A stretch of DNA of 64,000 nt from NCBI RefSeq assembly GCF_030766825.1, contig NZ_JASFDV010000002.1, positions 62,001 to 126,000 on the forward strand, written 5' to 3'. The translations under genes and the position numbers were made by a program. Origin of the DNA: Nocardiopsis sp. CC223A (GTDB taxonomy: Bacteria; Actinomycetota; Actinomycetes; Streptosporangiales; Streptosporangiaceae). Every line of letters begins with the position of its first letter. Position 1 is the first letter of the stretch. The notes below the pieces were generated by a model. That model ran no database searches. It saw only the letters and a list, made by a program, of their open reading frames with translations, and was not told the origin of the DNA. Of this stretch, positions 9,095-17,380 are shown one piece after another.

Positions 9095-9991
9095 TTGGAC
9101 TCCACCATCGCCACGATCGCGCTCCCCGCCGCGCTCGCCATCATCATGCTGGGCCTGGGACTGAGCCTGACCGTCCCCGACTTCACCCGGCTGGCCCGCA
9201 TCCCCGGCACCGTCGCCCTCATCCTGGGCTGCCAGATCGTCCTGCTGCCGCTGGTCTGCTTCGGCCTGGTCCTGCTCTTCCGGCCGCCGCCCGCCCTCGC
9301 GGTCGGCATGATGCTGCTGGCCGCCTCGCCCGGCGGCACCACCGCCAGCCTGTTCAGCTATCTGTTCCGCGGCAACGTCGCGCTCAACATCTCGCTGACC
9401 GCGCTCAACTCCCTCACCGCGCTGTTCACGCTGCCCCTCATCACCAACCTGTCGCTGGCCTACTTCATGAGCGACGGCGACACCCTGGGCCTGCAATTCG
9501 ACAAGATCCTCCAGGTCTTCGCGATCATCCTCATCCCCGTCGGCATCGGCATGCTCATCCGGGCCAAGGCGGAGTCGGTCGCGCGCGGCCTGGAGAAGCC
9601 GGTCAAGATCGCCTCGGTGTTCGTGCTGCTGGGCGTCGTGGCCGTGGCCATCTACCAGGAGCGGGAGAACATCGGCGACTACATCGTCGCGGTCGGCCTG
9701 CTGGTGCTGCTGTTCAACATCGCCAGCCTCACCATCGGCTACTGGGCGCCGCGCCTGGTCGGCACCGGCCGCCCCGAGTCCATCGCCTCCTGCATGGAGA
9801 TCGGCCTGCACAACACCACGCTGTCCCTGGCCATCGCCCTCAGCCCGGCGCTGCTCGACAGCAGTGAGATCGCCGTCCCCTCGGCGGTCTACGGGGTGCT
9901 GATGTTCTTCACCGCCGCCGCCACCGGAACCCTGCTCGCCCGGCGCTCGGCCCGCGAGGACGCCGCCGCGGCGGAACAGGCGCCCGCCTGA
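9095..9991 (+). CDS. Bile acid:sodium symporter (BASS)-family transporter
   Basis: A 298-residue integral membrane protein with nine or ten hydrophobic segments. The stretch LAASPGGTTASLFSYLFRGN and the later SIASCMEIGLHNTTLSLAIA are typical of the two crossover motifs of the BASS fold. Substrate is unknown; bacterial members carry bile acids, pantoate or other organic anions. I place the start at TTG 9095 because GAGGAG lies nine bases upstream and the hydrophobic core starts directly after; the open frame extends to 8963 but that part is Pro/Arg-rich and not transporter-like. Confidence 0.82.
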   Translation: MDSTIATIALPAALAIIMLGLGLSLTVPDFTRLARIPGTVALILGCQIVLLPLVCFGLVLLFRPPPALAVGMMLLAASPGGTTASLFSYLFRGNVALNISLTALNSLTALFTLPLITNLSLAYFMSDGDTLGLQFDKILQVFAIILIPVGIGMLIRAKAESVARGLEKPVKIASVFVLLGVVAVAIYQERENIGDYIVAVGLLVLLFNIASLTIGYWAPRLVGTGRPESIASCMEIGLHNTTLSLAIALSPALLDSSEIAVPSAVYGVLMFFTAAATGTLLARRSAREDAAAAEQAPA

Positions 9992-10307
9992 CAGTGAGGA
10001 TGTAGATGGCACCGCTCGCGGGTCTGCCCCGCCGCCTGACCGACGCCCCGGCTGTCCTGATGGGGAATCGTCGACCCACCGGGCGGTGCCGCCACACGCG
10101 CGGCCGACCGGGTGTCCGTGACCTCATAGGAGCCTGGCCAAAGGTCCCATCACTGTCCTGTCCGTCCACCCGGCCGGGGCCTCGGCCACGTCCCGTCGAG
10201 TGGTGTGGGAACAACGGCCGCCCGAACAAGAACGAACCGCCGACCAGCGCGTCGTCGCCTCCGAAGTCGAACGGGGGCACACCACCCGGTGGGACACCGT
10301 CGGAGCC
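9992..10307. other. Intergenic region without a recognisable gene
   Basis: 316 bases between the transporter and the DinB gene (convergent). I see no coding signal, RNA gene or clear terminator; open frames here are antisense shadows. Confidence 0.5.
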
Positions 10308-10847
10308 TCAGTACCCGGTCGCCCCGTCGACGCACTCGCGCAGCAGGTCGGCGTGCCCGTTGTGGCGGGCGTACTCCGCGACCAGCTTGACCAGGCACAC
10401 CCGCAGCTGGGTGGGACCGCCCCGGTCGGCGTCGGCCCCCAGCGCGTCCAGCGGGGAGCCCGCCGTGATCCGCCGGGCGTGCGCGACCTCCTCCCGCCAC
10501 CGGGCCAGCGCCCGCGCCGGATCGCCGGCCAGGTCGTCGAAGTCCTGGTCGGGGTCGTCGTCGGAGTAGTACAGCAGCGGCAGGTCCTCGCCCGCGAACC
10601 GGATCCGGAACCACCACCGCTCCACCCCCGCCAGATGGCGGAGCAGCCCGTGCAGGGACAGCGTGGAGGGCGGGACCGCCCGCAGCGACAGCTGCTCGGC
10701 GGTGAGCCCGGCGCACTTGGCCTCGAAGGTGGCGCGGTGCCAGTCCAGGTGGGCGGTGAGCACCTCCCTCTCGTCGCCGGCCGAGGGCAGGGGAGGGCGG
10801 TCGGCGGACATGGGCCGCGCCAGGTTCTGCGGCGGAACGTGTTCCAT
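10308..10847 (-). CDS. DinB/DUF664-family protein
   Basis: A 179-residue four-helix-bundle protein of the DinB-like metal-dependent hydrolase superfamily. Visible family features are the N-terminal LTAHLDWHRATFEAKCAGL, the HGLLRHLAGVERWWFR segment with a conserved His, and the C-terminal EYARHNGHADLLRE with a His pair (HxxH) that completes the metal site. Members include mycothiol- and bacillithiol-dependent transferases; the substrate here is unknown. The ATG at 10847 is chosen because the family domain follows within about 20 residues. Confidence 0.82.
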   Translation of the reverse strand: MEHVPPQNLARPMSADRPPLPSAGDEREVLTAHLDWHRATFEAKCAGLTAEQLSLRAVPPSTLSLHGLLRHLAGVERWWFRIRFAGEDLPLLYYSDDDPDQDFDDLAGDPARALARWREEVAHARRITAGSPLDALGADADRGGPTQLRVCLVKLVAEYARHNGHADLLRECVDGATGY

Positions 10848-10974
10848 GCCGTCAGCATCCCCCGCGCCGGTGACACTCCGGTCGGCGGGCGGCCGTTTCC
10901 GGGTGCGCGCTGTAGTGTCCGGTGCGCACCGCATGCCCCAAACTGTCGGATGTACGACGGTGCGGGCGAAGGAG

Positions 10975-11343
10975 GACGACGGATGGGCGAGACGTGGGGG
11001 GCCACCTGCTCAAGGACCGGGTGGGCCGGGTCGGGGAGTTCGTGGACGCCCTGCACCGGGTGGCGGCCGGGGGCGCCGTGATGGACCCGGAGGCGGCGGC
11101 CCGGCTGTCGGCCCGCCGTACGGTGATCCGGTGGAGTCGCTCACCCGGCGCGAGCGCGAAGTGCCGGCGCTGATGGCCGAGCGCGCGGACGACCGGGGGA
11201 TCGCCGAACGGCTCGTGATCGGGGACGACGCCGTGCACAAGCACATCGGCGATATCTTCGCCAAGCTGGGGATGGCCCCCGCCGTCCCCGGGCACCGCCG
11301 GGTCCGCGCCGTGCTCGCCTGCCTCGACGGCGAGCGGCGGTGA
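10975..11343 (+). pseudogene. Broken NarL/LuxR-type response regulator, C-terminal fragment with frameshift
   Basis: Two reading frames together spell the C-terminal half of a NarL-type response regulator. One frame carries the linker GHLLKDRVGRVGEFVDALHR and AARLSARRT up to about 11,125; another then carries the LuxR helix-turn-helix SLTRREREVPALMAERADDR and GIAERLV...HKHIGDIFAKLGM to the stop at 11,343. The phosphoacceptor receiver domain is missing and some HTH residues are substituted. The gene is therefore probably dead. A single sequencing slip could explain the frame change but not the lost receiver. Confidence 0.7.
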
Positions 11344-11477
11344 CCGCTTCCGGCCCGCGGCTGACCGGCTCCGGCCCCGGAGGGCGAAGGAAGGGGAACG
11401 GCGGGGTATCTTCGGTCCTTTCAGTGGGAATACAGGACTGCATCCGAGTCGCCCCACACTCCGGAAGGAGAGGTCGA

Positions 11478-11978
11478 GTGCCTTCCCGGAACCGCATACC
11501 CCTGACGCGCCCCATCGCCGGCGTCTACGTGCGCAGTATCCGCCACACCTGCGGGGGCGGTCACTTCGCCGCGGCCTGGGCGGAGGCCGAACCGCTGCCG
11601 GCCGGGACCCCCGACGGCTTCGCGTTCGTCGACGCGGTGCCGCCGCACGGCCCGCGGGGCGAGCGGATGCCCCCGGAGCTGGCCCGTGCCTTCGCCGAGG
11701 GTGTGCGACAGTCCTGGACGCCCCTCACCGCCGAGGAGACCGACGAGTACCGCGCCGAGGACGGGTCGTACCCGCTGGCCGCCCTGGTGCGGTTGGTCGA
11801 CGCCCGCTGGCACGCGGAGGACTCCACCCCGATGTCCTTCAGGGTGGCCGGTTCCATGGCCGCGCGCGAGATCGCCCGCTGCGCGGTGGAGGGCGGCCTG
11901 CCCAGGCCGGTGCTGCGCAGCCGCCGGGAGCCCTACCTCCCCTGGGAACGCGGACTGGTCGTCTCCGTCGGCGACTGA
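11478..11978 (+). CDS. Hypothetical protein
   Basis: A 166-residue protein I do not recognise. It starts at GTG 11478 behind a strong GGAAGGAGAGG ribosome binding site. It is mixed alpha/beta in composition, with no signal peptide, membrane helix or known motif. It stands alone between the broken regulator and the convergent LURP-one gene. Confidence 0.6.
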   Translation: MPSRNRIPLTRPIAGVYVRSIRHTCGGGHFAAAWAEAEPLPAGTPDGFAFVDAVPPHGPRGERMPPELARAFAEGVRQSWTPLTAEETDEYRAEDGSYPLAALVRLVDARWHAEDSTPMSFRVAGSMAAREIARCAVEGGLPRPVLRSRREPYLPWERGLVVSVGD

Positions 11979-12035
11979 CCGCCGGGCACGCCGGGGTCGG
12001 GGGCGTGTACCGGGGGCCGGGGCGTCACTCGGCGG

Positions 12036-12557
12036 TCACCCGTCCGAGTCGTCCTCATCGTCCCCGTCGTCGGCGGTGAGGGCGTCCACCGCCACCGCGA
12101 CGCTGAGCGCCAGCACCGGGTCGCCGCCGAGGTCGGATCGGTGGGTGTTGACGTCCACCGCGTAGGTGTCGCGGATGCTCAGCAGCTTGCGGGAGATGTG
12201 CGCGACGGTGCCGTGCTCGTCGGAGACCACGTACTCCTTGCCGAAGAAGTCGCCGGTCACCTCCCACTCCGGACCGCCCTCGATCTCCACTATGAGCTTC
12301 TCCTTGAGCGGGTCGAAGAGGCGCTCGCGCACGGTGGCCACCGTCTCGCCGTCGCGTTCGATGCGCATCTGGTCGCGTACCTTGAAGAGCTTGCGGCGGA
12401 TGGTGGTGAGGACGTTGCCGTCGGTGTCCTCAAGGTGGAACGTGGTGCGGATGCGCAGGGCCTTACCGTCGATGTGGTAGACCTTCTCGCCGTCCTCGGT
12501 GGTCACCCAGAAGTCGTCGCCGATGTCGAAGAAACGTTCGCGTACCAGGAATTTCAT
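12036..12557 (-). CDS. LURP-one-related (LOR/tubby-like) protein
   Basis: A 173-residue protein with the repeated beta-strand pattern of the LURP-one family: MKFLVRERFFDIGDDFWV, then VYHIDGKALRIRTTFHLED, IRRKLFKVRDQMRIERDGE and ISRKLLSIRDTYAVDV. The fold is a 12-strand beta-barrel related to tubby and phospholipid scramblases. No enzymatic role is known. The C terminus is an Asp/Glu-rich tail (DDGDDEDDSDG). Confidence 0.82.
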   Translation of the reverse strand: MKFLVRERFFDIGDDFWVTTEDGEKVYHIDGKALRIRTTFHLEDTDGNVLTTIRRKLFKVRDQMRIERDGETVATVRERLFDPLKEKLIVEIEGGPEWEVTGDFFGKEYVVSDEHGTVAHISRKLLSIRDTYAVDVNTHRSDLGGDPVLALSVAVAVDALTADDGDDEDDSDG

Positions 12558-12636
12558 GCCCCCAACCTAGAGGGCGCCGTCCCGGCGCACCAGGGGGAGG
12601 GGCCGCCTGTGGACAGCGGGACCCGTGGGCCGCGGG

Positions 12637-13092
12637 TCAGCGGAGCGGGCGGGGTTCCAGCTCGCGCAGGGCGCCCGCCAGCGGAGCCAGCTCCGGGGTG
12701 GCCTCCGCCTCGGCGAGCGCCTCGCGCAGCACCCGGTCGTGGGTGGGGCGGGCCCGCTCCAGCAGTTCCATCCCGGCCGGGGTGAGCTCGGTGTAGATGC
12801 CCCGGCGGTCGTCCGCGCACAGCACCCGCGTGAGCAGCCCGCGGTCCTCCAGCCGGGTGACCAGCCGGGTGGTGGCGCTGTTGGACAGGGCGGCGGCGCG
12901 GGCCAGCTGGCGCATCCGCATGTGCCAGCCGTCCTGCCGGTCGAGGGCGTCCAGGACGGTGTACTCGACGACGGAGAGCCCGTGCTCCCCCTGTAGCGCC
13001 CGCTCCAGTGCGGTCTCGATGAGGGAGTGCACGGCGGCGAGGGTCCGCCAACCGTGGGCCCGGACCTCGACGGCGTCGTCGGCGATCCCCAT
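12637..13092 (-). CDS. MarR-family transcriptional regulator
   Basis: A 151-residue winged-helix regulator. The recognition region MRQLARAAALSNSATTRLVTRLEDRGLLTR is followed by the wing and a C-terminal dimer helix. It is divergent from an MFS exporter, the classic arrangement for a MarR repressor that senses a drug-like ligand and derepresses efflux. ATG 13092 gives the normal family length. Confidence 0.88.
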   Translation of the reverse strand: MGIADDAVEVRAHGWRTLAAVHSLIETALERALQGEHGLSVVEYTVLDALDRQDGWHMRMRQLARAAALSNSATTRLVTRLEDRGLLTRVLCADDRRGIYTELTPAGMELLERARPTHDRVLREALAEAEATPELAPLAGALRELEPRPLR

Positions 13093-13150
13093 GTTCAGCC
13101 TCCCGGTGTCAGGGGCCACAGGATACCAGCTTGCGCAGGTAGAGCGCGTG

Positions 13151-13193
13151 TGCAACTATTTTCGTTGCGTCTGCAACTAGTGCAAGCGCAACG
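13151..13193. promoter_or_regulatory. Candidate MarR operator region between marR-like and MFS genes
   Basis: The 130-bp divergent gap holds TGCAACTA twice, at 13151-13158 and 13172-13179 (21 bp apart, two helical turns). Around the second copy lies the near-palindrome TGCAACTAGTGCA, and CGTTGCG (13163-13169) faces CGCAACG (13187-13193). This is locally AT-richer than its surroundings, as expected for promoters. Binding by the MarR neighbour is inferred. Confidence 0.6.
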
Positions 13194-13222
13194 ATTCGTC
13201 GTCTCTCCGGGGAGCACTCCTC

Positions 13223-14425
13223 ATGCCGCTCGCGCTCTACGCCCTCGCCCTCGGGGGCTTCGGCATCGGCCTCACCGAATTCGTCATCATGGGCCTGCTG
13301 CCCGAGGTCGGCGCCGACTTCGGCGTCACACCCACGGTCGCCGGACACCTCATCTCGGGCTACGCCCTGGCCGTCGCGGTCGGCGGCGTGGGCCTGACCG
13401 CACTGCTCCACCGCGTCGACCGCAAACACGCCCTGCTGCTGCTCATGCTCCTGTTCATCGCGGGCAACGCCGTCTCCGCCCTGGCCACCGACTACGGCAT
13501 CATGATGCTCGGCCGCGTCATCGCCGCCCTGTGCCACGGCGCGTTCTTCGGCATCGGCGCGGTACTCGCCTCCCGCATCGTCCCGCCCGGCCGCGGGGCC
13601 GCCGCGATCTCGATCATGTTCGCCGGGCTGACCACCGCGAACGTCCTGGGCGTCCCCTTCGGCACCTTCCTCGGCCAGGCCGCCGGGTGGCGCTCCACCT
13701 TCTGGGCCATCACCGCCATCGGCGTCGTCGCCTTCGTCGGCATCCTCGCCCTGGTGCCCGCCGTGCGCGAGGAGTCCGGCCCCGGCGGCCTGCGCCCGGA
13801 GTTCTCCGCCTTCCGCAGCGCCCAGGTGTGGCTGTCCCTCGCGGTCACCGTGCTCGGCTTCGGCGGCATGTTCGGCGGCTTCACCTACATCGCGTTCACC
13901 CTCACCGAGGTGAGCGGGTTCGCCGCCGGGACCGTGCCGTGGCTGCTCGTGCTGTTCGGCGTCGGGCTGTTCGCCGGGAACCTGCTGGGCGGCCGGGCCG
14001 CCGACCGCGACCCCGGCCGGACCCTGGTCGGACTGCTCGCCGCCCTCACCGCGGTCCTCGCGGCGTTCTCCCTGGTCGCGCACATTCCCTGGGCGGCCGT
14101 GATCGCGCTGCTGCTCATGGGCGGCCTCGGGTTCGCCACCGTCCCCGGGCTCCAGTCACGTGTCATGGGGTTCGCCTCCGCCGCGCCCACGCTCGCCTCG
14201 GGCGCCAACATCGCCGCGTTCAACGTCGGCAACGCGCTCGGCGCCTGGGCCGGGGGACTGGGCCTGGCAGCCGGCTTCGGGTACACCTCACCGCTGTGGG
14301 CCGGGGCGCTCATCACCCTGGTCGGCCTCGCCGTCATGGTCGCCGCCACCCGGCTGCCCGGCGGAGAACACGCCCGTCCTTCGGCGGAAGCGGGCACCGA
14401 ACGTCACCGCGAGGGGGCACGATAG
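13223..14425 (+). CDS. MFS efflux transporter (DHA1/AraJ-like)
   Basis: A 400-residue transporter with about 12 hydrophobic segments. It opens with YALALGGFGIGLTEFVIMGL, the usual AraJ/chloramphenicol-exporter N terminus, and has a motif-A-like turn HRVDRKHALL between helices 2 and 3. The expected role is proton-driven export of small drug-like compounds, controlled by the divergent MarR protein. Substrate unknown. Confidence 0.87.
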   Translation: MPLALYALALGGFGIGLTEFVIMGLLPEVGADFGVTPTVAGHLISGYALAVAVGGVGLTALLHRVDRKHALLLLMLLFIAGNAVSALATDYGIMMLGRVIAALCHGAFFGIGAVLASRIVPPGRGAAAISIMFAGLTTANVLGVPFGTFLGQAAGWRSTFWAITAIGVVAFVGILALVPAVREESGPGGLRPEFSAFRSAQVWLSLAVTVLGFGGMFGGFTYIAFTLTEVSGFAAGTVPWLLVLFGVGLFAGNLLGGRAADRDPGRTLVGLLAALTAVLAAFSLVAHIPWAAVIALLLMGGLGFATVPGLQSRVMGFASAAPTLASGANIAAFNVGNALGAWAGGLGLAAGFGYTSPLWAGALITLVGLAVMVAATRLPGGEHARPSAEAGTERHREGAR

Positions 14426-14452
14426 GACTGCACCCCGAACGGAAGGGCCCAC

Positions 14453-15154
14453 ATGAGCTGGCACACCCGCCCCATGGCCGCGCTGGACTTCGAGTCCACC
14501 GGACTCGACGTCGCCACCGACCGGATCGTCACCGCCGCGCTGTGGCGCGTCGATCCGGCCGCCGGTACCAAGGAGAAGCTGTCCTGGCTGGCCGACCCGG
14601 GTGTGGAGATCCCCGAGGAGGTGACCGCCATCCACGGCATCACCACGGAGCACGCCCGCCAGAACGGGCGCCCCGCGGTGGAGGTGGTCACCGAGATCGC
14701 CGCCGCGCTGGAGAAGGTCGCCGCCGACGGGCTGCCGGCGGTCGTCTACAACGCGCCCTACGACCTCGGGCTGCTGTCCGCGGAACTGGAGCGCCACGGT
14801 CTGTCCGCCGGGTTCCTCCGGGACCTGCGGGTGATCGACCCCTTGGTGCTCGACAAGCACACCGACCCCTACCGGCGGGGCGGCCGCAAGCTCACCGACG
14901 TGTGCGCCCACCACGGGGTGCCCCTGGACGAGAGCCAGGCGCACGGGGCCGCCGCCGACGCGCTGGCCGCGGCGCGGCTGGCCTGGCGGCTGGGTGCGAC
15001 CCACGAGGAACTCGCGTCCCTGGACCTGGACGCGCTGCACGCCGCCCAGGTGGCCTGGAAGGCCGAGCAGGCCGCGTCCTTCCAGGCCTACCTGAGGCGC
15101 GGCCGCGACCCGCAGGCCGTCATCGACGGGAGCTGGCCCCTGGCCGGGGGCTGA
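14453..15154 (+). CDS. DEDDh 3'-5' exonuclease (DnaQ/RNase T superfamily)
   Basis: A 233-residue stand-alone exonuclease. Exo I is LDFESTG with the catalytic Asp12 and Glu14; Exo II is YNAPYDLGLL; Exo III is AHGAAADALAA with the HxAxxD spacing of the DEDDh group. This form is common in streptomycetes and related genera and acts on single-stranded DNA or RNA ends; it is not fused to a polymerase. It starts 27 bp after the MFS gene behind GGAAGGG. Confidence 0.85.
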   Translation: MSWHTRPMAALDFESTGLDVATDRIVTAALWRVDPAAGTKEKLSWLADPGVEIPEEVTAIHGITTEHARQNGRPAVEVVTEIAAALEKVAADGLPAVVYNAPYDLGLLSAELERHGLSAGFLRDLRVIDPLVLDKHTDPYRRGGRKLTDVCAHHGVPLDESQAHGAAADALAAARLAWRLGATHEELASLDLDALHAAQVAWKAEQAASFQAYLRRGRDPQAVIDGSWPLAGG

Positions 15155-15180
15155 CCGGCCGGGGCCGGGCGGGGCCGCCG

Positions 15181-15948
15181 TCAGTCCCCGCCGGACCGGA
15201 ACCCCGGGAGGTGCGCGAACGCGTAGCGGATGTGCTCCTCCACCAGGTCCGCCGCCGACTCCCCCCGGCGCGCCTCCACGGCCTCCATGATCCCCCGGTG
15301 GTGGCCGCGCAGCACCTCCGACGTGGCCGGCCAGTCCGGTGCACCGCGGAAACCCGCCAGCACCCGGTGCTTCATCGACTCGCGGATGGCGATGGTCATG
15401 TCCGCGACCAGCCGGTTCCCGGCCGCCTCGGCGATCGCCACGTGGAAGCGGGTGTCGAACTCGTTGAACTCCTCGCGGCTGAGCGCCGGGTCGTCCATGG
15501 CGTCCACCAGGGAGCGCATCAGTTCCAGGTCCTCGGCGGAGGCCGCACGCGCGGCCAGCGCGGCGCTGGTGCGTTCGAGCATCACCCGCGCCTCGATCAC
15601 GTCGACCAGCGGGAAGCTCGTCAGCGCCACGTGCAGCCGCAGCATCCGGGTGAGCGCACCGCTGGTCAGCGCGGTGACCACGGTGCCCGCCCCCTTGCCG
15701 GAGCCGACCGAGGAACTGACCACCCCGTGCGCCTCCAGGGTCCGGATCGCCTCGCGCACGGCGGCGCGGCTGACCTCCAGCCAGGAGGCGAGCTCGCGTT
15801 CGGGGGGCAGGTGGTCGCCGACCCGGAGGGCCCCGTTGACGATCTGCTCCTCGATGCGATCGACCACGAGCTCGTAGGCCCGGCTGCGGGACACCGGCCG
15901 CCAGGCCGGTTCCGCCCGGGTCGCATCGCCCGTACTCGCCTCGTTCAC
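15181..15948 (-). CDS. FadR/GntR-family regulator with FCD domain
   Basis: A 255-residue regulator. Residues about 22-95 form the GntR winged helix (YELVVDRIEEQIVNGALRVG, then LPPERELASWLEVSRAAVRE); the rest is an all-helical FCD ligand domain with the expected metal-binding positions (DTRFHVAIAEAAGN and a late HHRGIMEA). Such regulators sense organic acids. No metabolic operon lies next to it, so the target is unknown. Confidence 0.86.
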   Translation of the reverse strand: MNEASTGDATRAEPAWRPVSRSRAYELVVDRIEEQIVNGALRVGDHLPPERELASWLEVSRAAVREAIRTLEAHGVVSSSVGSGKGAGTVVTALTSGALTRMLRLHVALTSFPLVDVIEARVMLERTSAALAARAASAEDLELMRSLVDAMDDPALSREEFNEFDTRFHVAIAEAAGNRLVADMTIAIRESMKHRVLAGFRGAPDWPATSEVLRGHHRGIMEAVEARRGESAADLVEEHIRYAFAHLPGFRSGGD

Positions 15949-16305
15949 GCCGGCGGCCCTCCGCTTTCCCCTCGTAGCGTCGCGGTGCCGTCATCCTATG
16001 GTCCGCGTTCCCGCGGCACCCCATCGGGAGACCCCGCACCTGTGGCGGAGGGCACTCGACACCACGCCGCGCGTCGCACGGCGGTCCCCTCGGTCGGCGG
16101 AGTTCACCGAGGAGGGCGCACCGGCCCCCTCCCGCGGCAGTGCCGACCCGGTCGCGCGCCGCGTCGTGCGGGAGGCCCCGACCGACGCCCCCGCGCGCCC
16201 CCGGCGCGACTGCTGCGGCGGCCACCGGCGCCGCACCCGGGTCTGCGCGGCCGACGGGTCCCCACCCTCGCCGCCGTCATTCCGGCCGCACTGCGCACGG
16301 TCGCG
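15949..16305. other. Intergenic region upstream of the FadR-like gene
   Basis: 357 bases with no recognisable gene or RNA. It presumably holds the promoter of the minus-strand regulator. Confidence 0.5.
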
Positions 16306-16530
16306 GTGACGTTGCTGTGGACCGCCGGGCGGGTCTCCACCTGGCTCGGGGTCACCGTTCAGGGCGACCCCGCACCCCCCGGCTTCCCCACCGGGGCACT
16401 GACCGGCTGGCCGTTGGCCGCCTTCTACGCTGCCCACCTCCTGCTCGGGGGTTCTCTCCTGGGAGCGGTGACCGTCGCCTACCGGCGGCGGCGCTCCGCC
16501 AACGGCCATGTGTCCGGGCCGGGGCACTGA
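16306..16530 (+). CDS. Possible small membrane protein
   Basis: A 74-residue frame from GTG 16306 with two hydrophobic stretches (TLLWTAGRVSTWLGVTV and LAAFYAAHLLLGGSLLGAV) and a basic C terminus RRRRSANGH. The pattern looks like an actinomycete two-helix membrane peptide, but there is no clear ribosome binding site, and composition alone could produce it. Unknown function. Confidence 0.35.
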   Translation: MTLLWTAGRVSTWLGVTVQGDPAPPGFPTGALTGWPLAAFYAAHLLLGGSLLGAVTVAYRRRRSANGHVSGPGH

Positions 16531-16592
16531 CGACGTGCGGATCGACCGGACGGGCGACCACCGCTGAGCGACCCGGACCCCGGGCCGGGGCA

Positions 16593-16778
16593 GCACCAAG
16601 GGCGGGGACTCCGAGCGATCGGAGTCCCCGCCCCTTTTTGTGTCTCGGTGTCCTGACCACGGCTCGACCACAGAGGCTCGGGGAACCTGCTGGAAGATGA
16701 CGCGTCATGAAACACGAAAGGCGCCCCGAAGGACGCCGTCTCGCCTGGTCAGCGGAGTGATTCCGCTGGCCCGTCTTG
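16593..16778. mobile_element. Remnant resembling the int-side flank of an AICE
   Basis: This stretch, just outside attL, matches the sequence between int and the tRNA at 39,703-39,914 in order: the same 15-bp terminator hairpin, then ccacagaggctcggggaacc against ccacagaagctcggtgaacg, then gatgacgcgtc against gatgacgtgtc, and cgcctggtcagc against tgcctggtcagc. Its position and order suggest the right end of an earlier, otherwise deleted element in the same tRNA site. Similarity is read by eye; no integrase coding remains. Confidence 0.6.
16600..16639 (+). terminator. Rho-independent terminator
   Basis: A perfect 15-bp stem, GGGCGGGGACTCCGA at 16600-16614 against its complement at 16619-16633, a 4-base loop and a run of five T. 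It is the counterpart of the hairpin downstream of int at 39,714-39,754. Confidence 0.85.
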
Positions 16779-16826
16779 TGTGCCCCCTGCAGGATTCGAA
16801 CCTGCGCACACGGCTCCGGAGGCCGT
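16779..16826. repeat. attL, left 48-bp attachment repeat
   Basis: Identical over 48 bases to 39,915-39,962. It contains the T-arm, variable region and anticodon stem-loop part of tRNA-Arg; the rest of the tRNA is absent here, so this copy is the displaced chromosomal 3' end. Confidence 0.93.
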
Positions 16827-17081
16827 AGAGCTGAATCGCGCTGACCTGCCCGAACACCGCCGCAGGCGCCCCCTCTGTCCACCACCCGACCAGAGGCCGC
16901 CCACATAGCTCCCTCGAAGGCCCGCTTTCCGGCGGAGCGCTCACCCCTCCATGGCTAGCCAGTGGGGGGTGGGCGCCTGCTGTACTTCACCTTCTTAGAG
17001 AGTAAGAAGAACCAGCCTCCGCAGCCTCCGCAATGCCGCCACCGGTACCGCTCACCTGCCCAAACACTGCGGAGGCTGAGC
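16809..17081. repeat. Attachment-arm copy A
   Basis: This stretch and 17,381-17,617 are diverged copies of each other: both run from the tRNA-like ggaggccgt, through ctgaatcg.gctgacct, accgccgcaggcgc, tccaccacc.gaccagag, ctcgaag..c and a gtaagaag box, to aaacactgcggagg. This is more than chance and indicates tandem duplication of the att arm. Confidence 0.75.
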
Positions 17082-17130
17082 GCGCTCCTCAGCCTCCGCT
17101 AGCCTCCGCAGGCTCCGCTTCAGCCTCCGC
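17014..17130. repeat. AGCCTCCGC iteron cluster in the attL arm
   Basis: Five direct copies of AGCCTCCGC (17014, 17023, 17091, 17101, 17122) and one inverted copy (17069-17077) in 117 bases. Short iterated sites beside an att core are usually arm-type sites for integrase/excisionase or sites for a replication initiator. The same 9-mer recurs at the 3' end of the element's ATPase gene. Confidence 0.7.
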
Positions 17131-17204
17131 TGCCGTTTGCCTGAAGCAGCGGCTACCGGTTCAGTCCCCTCCTGAGTAGCCTTGGGAGGCATCGGTGGAC
17201 AGCA

Positions 17205-17288
17205 GCCGTCCGTATGGGGCGAATGTCCGTTTCTTGAGAAGTCATAAATTTGGCTGGTTTCCGGTGGAATCTTTGCAGGTCGTTGACT
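17205..17288 (+). promoter_or_regulatory. Putative CRISPR leader
   Basis: An AT-richer stretch (for example gtcataaatttggctggttt) directly before the first CRISPR repeat on its 5' side, the side where type I-E leaders lie. It is unique to the gap between the two att-arm copies. Promoter activity is inferred. Confidence 0.45.
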
Positions 17289-17377
17289 GTGCTCCCCGCG
17301 CACGCAGGGATGGCTGCTCGTTTGCACGAGCCATGATCCCCAAGGAAGCGTGCTCCCCGCGCACGCAGGGATGGCTG
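17289..17377 (+). CRISPR. Minimal type I-E-like CRISPR unit: two repeats, one spacer
   Basis: Two identical 28-bp repeats at 17289-17316 and 17350-17377 enclose a 33-bp spacer (17317-17349). The repeat begins GTGCTCCCCGCGCACGCAGG, close to actinobacterial I-E repeats, and folds as an imperfect stem with one mismatch. The 61-bp period is canonical for I-E. No cas gene is in the window, so processing would need a system elsewhere. Two repeats are the bare minimum, hence moderate confidence. Confidence 0.65.
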
Positions 17378-17380
17378 TGT

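Noticed and set aside
13027-16530. 1167-codon plus-strand open frame
   Set aside because: It overlaps the MFS transporter, exonuclease and FadR genes in other frames and has no domain; only a short 3' membrane-like piece was kept at low confidence.
16779-16826. Second tRNA-Arg gene at attL
   Set aside because: Only the 3' half is present; the sequence after the anticodon stem does not continue as a tRNA.
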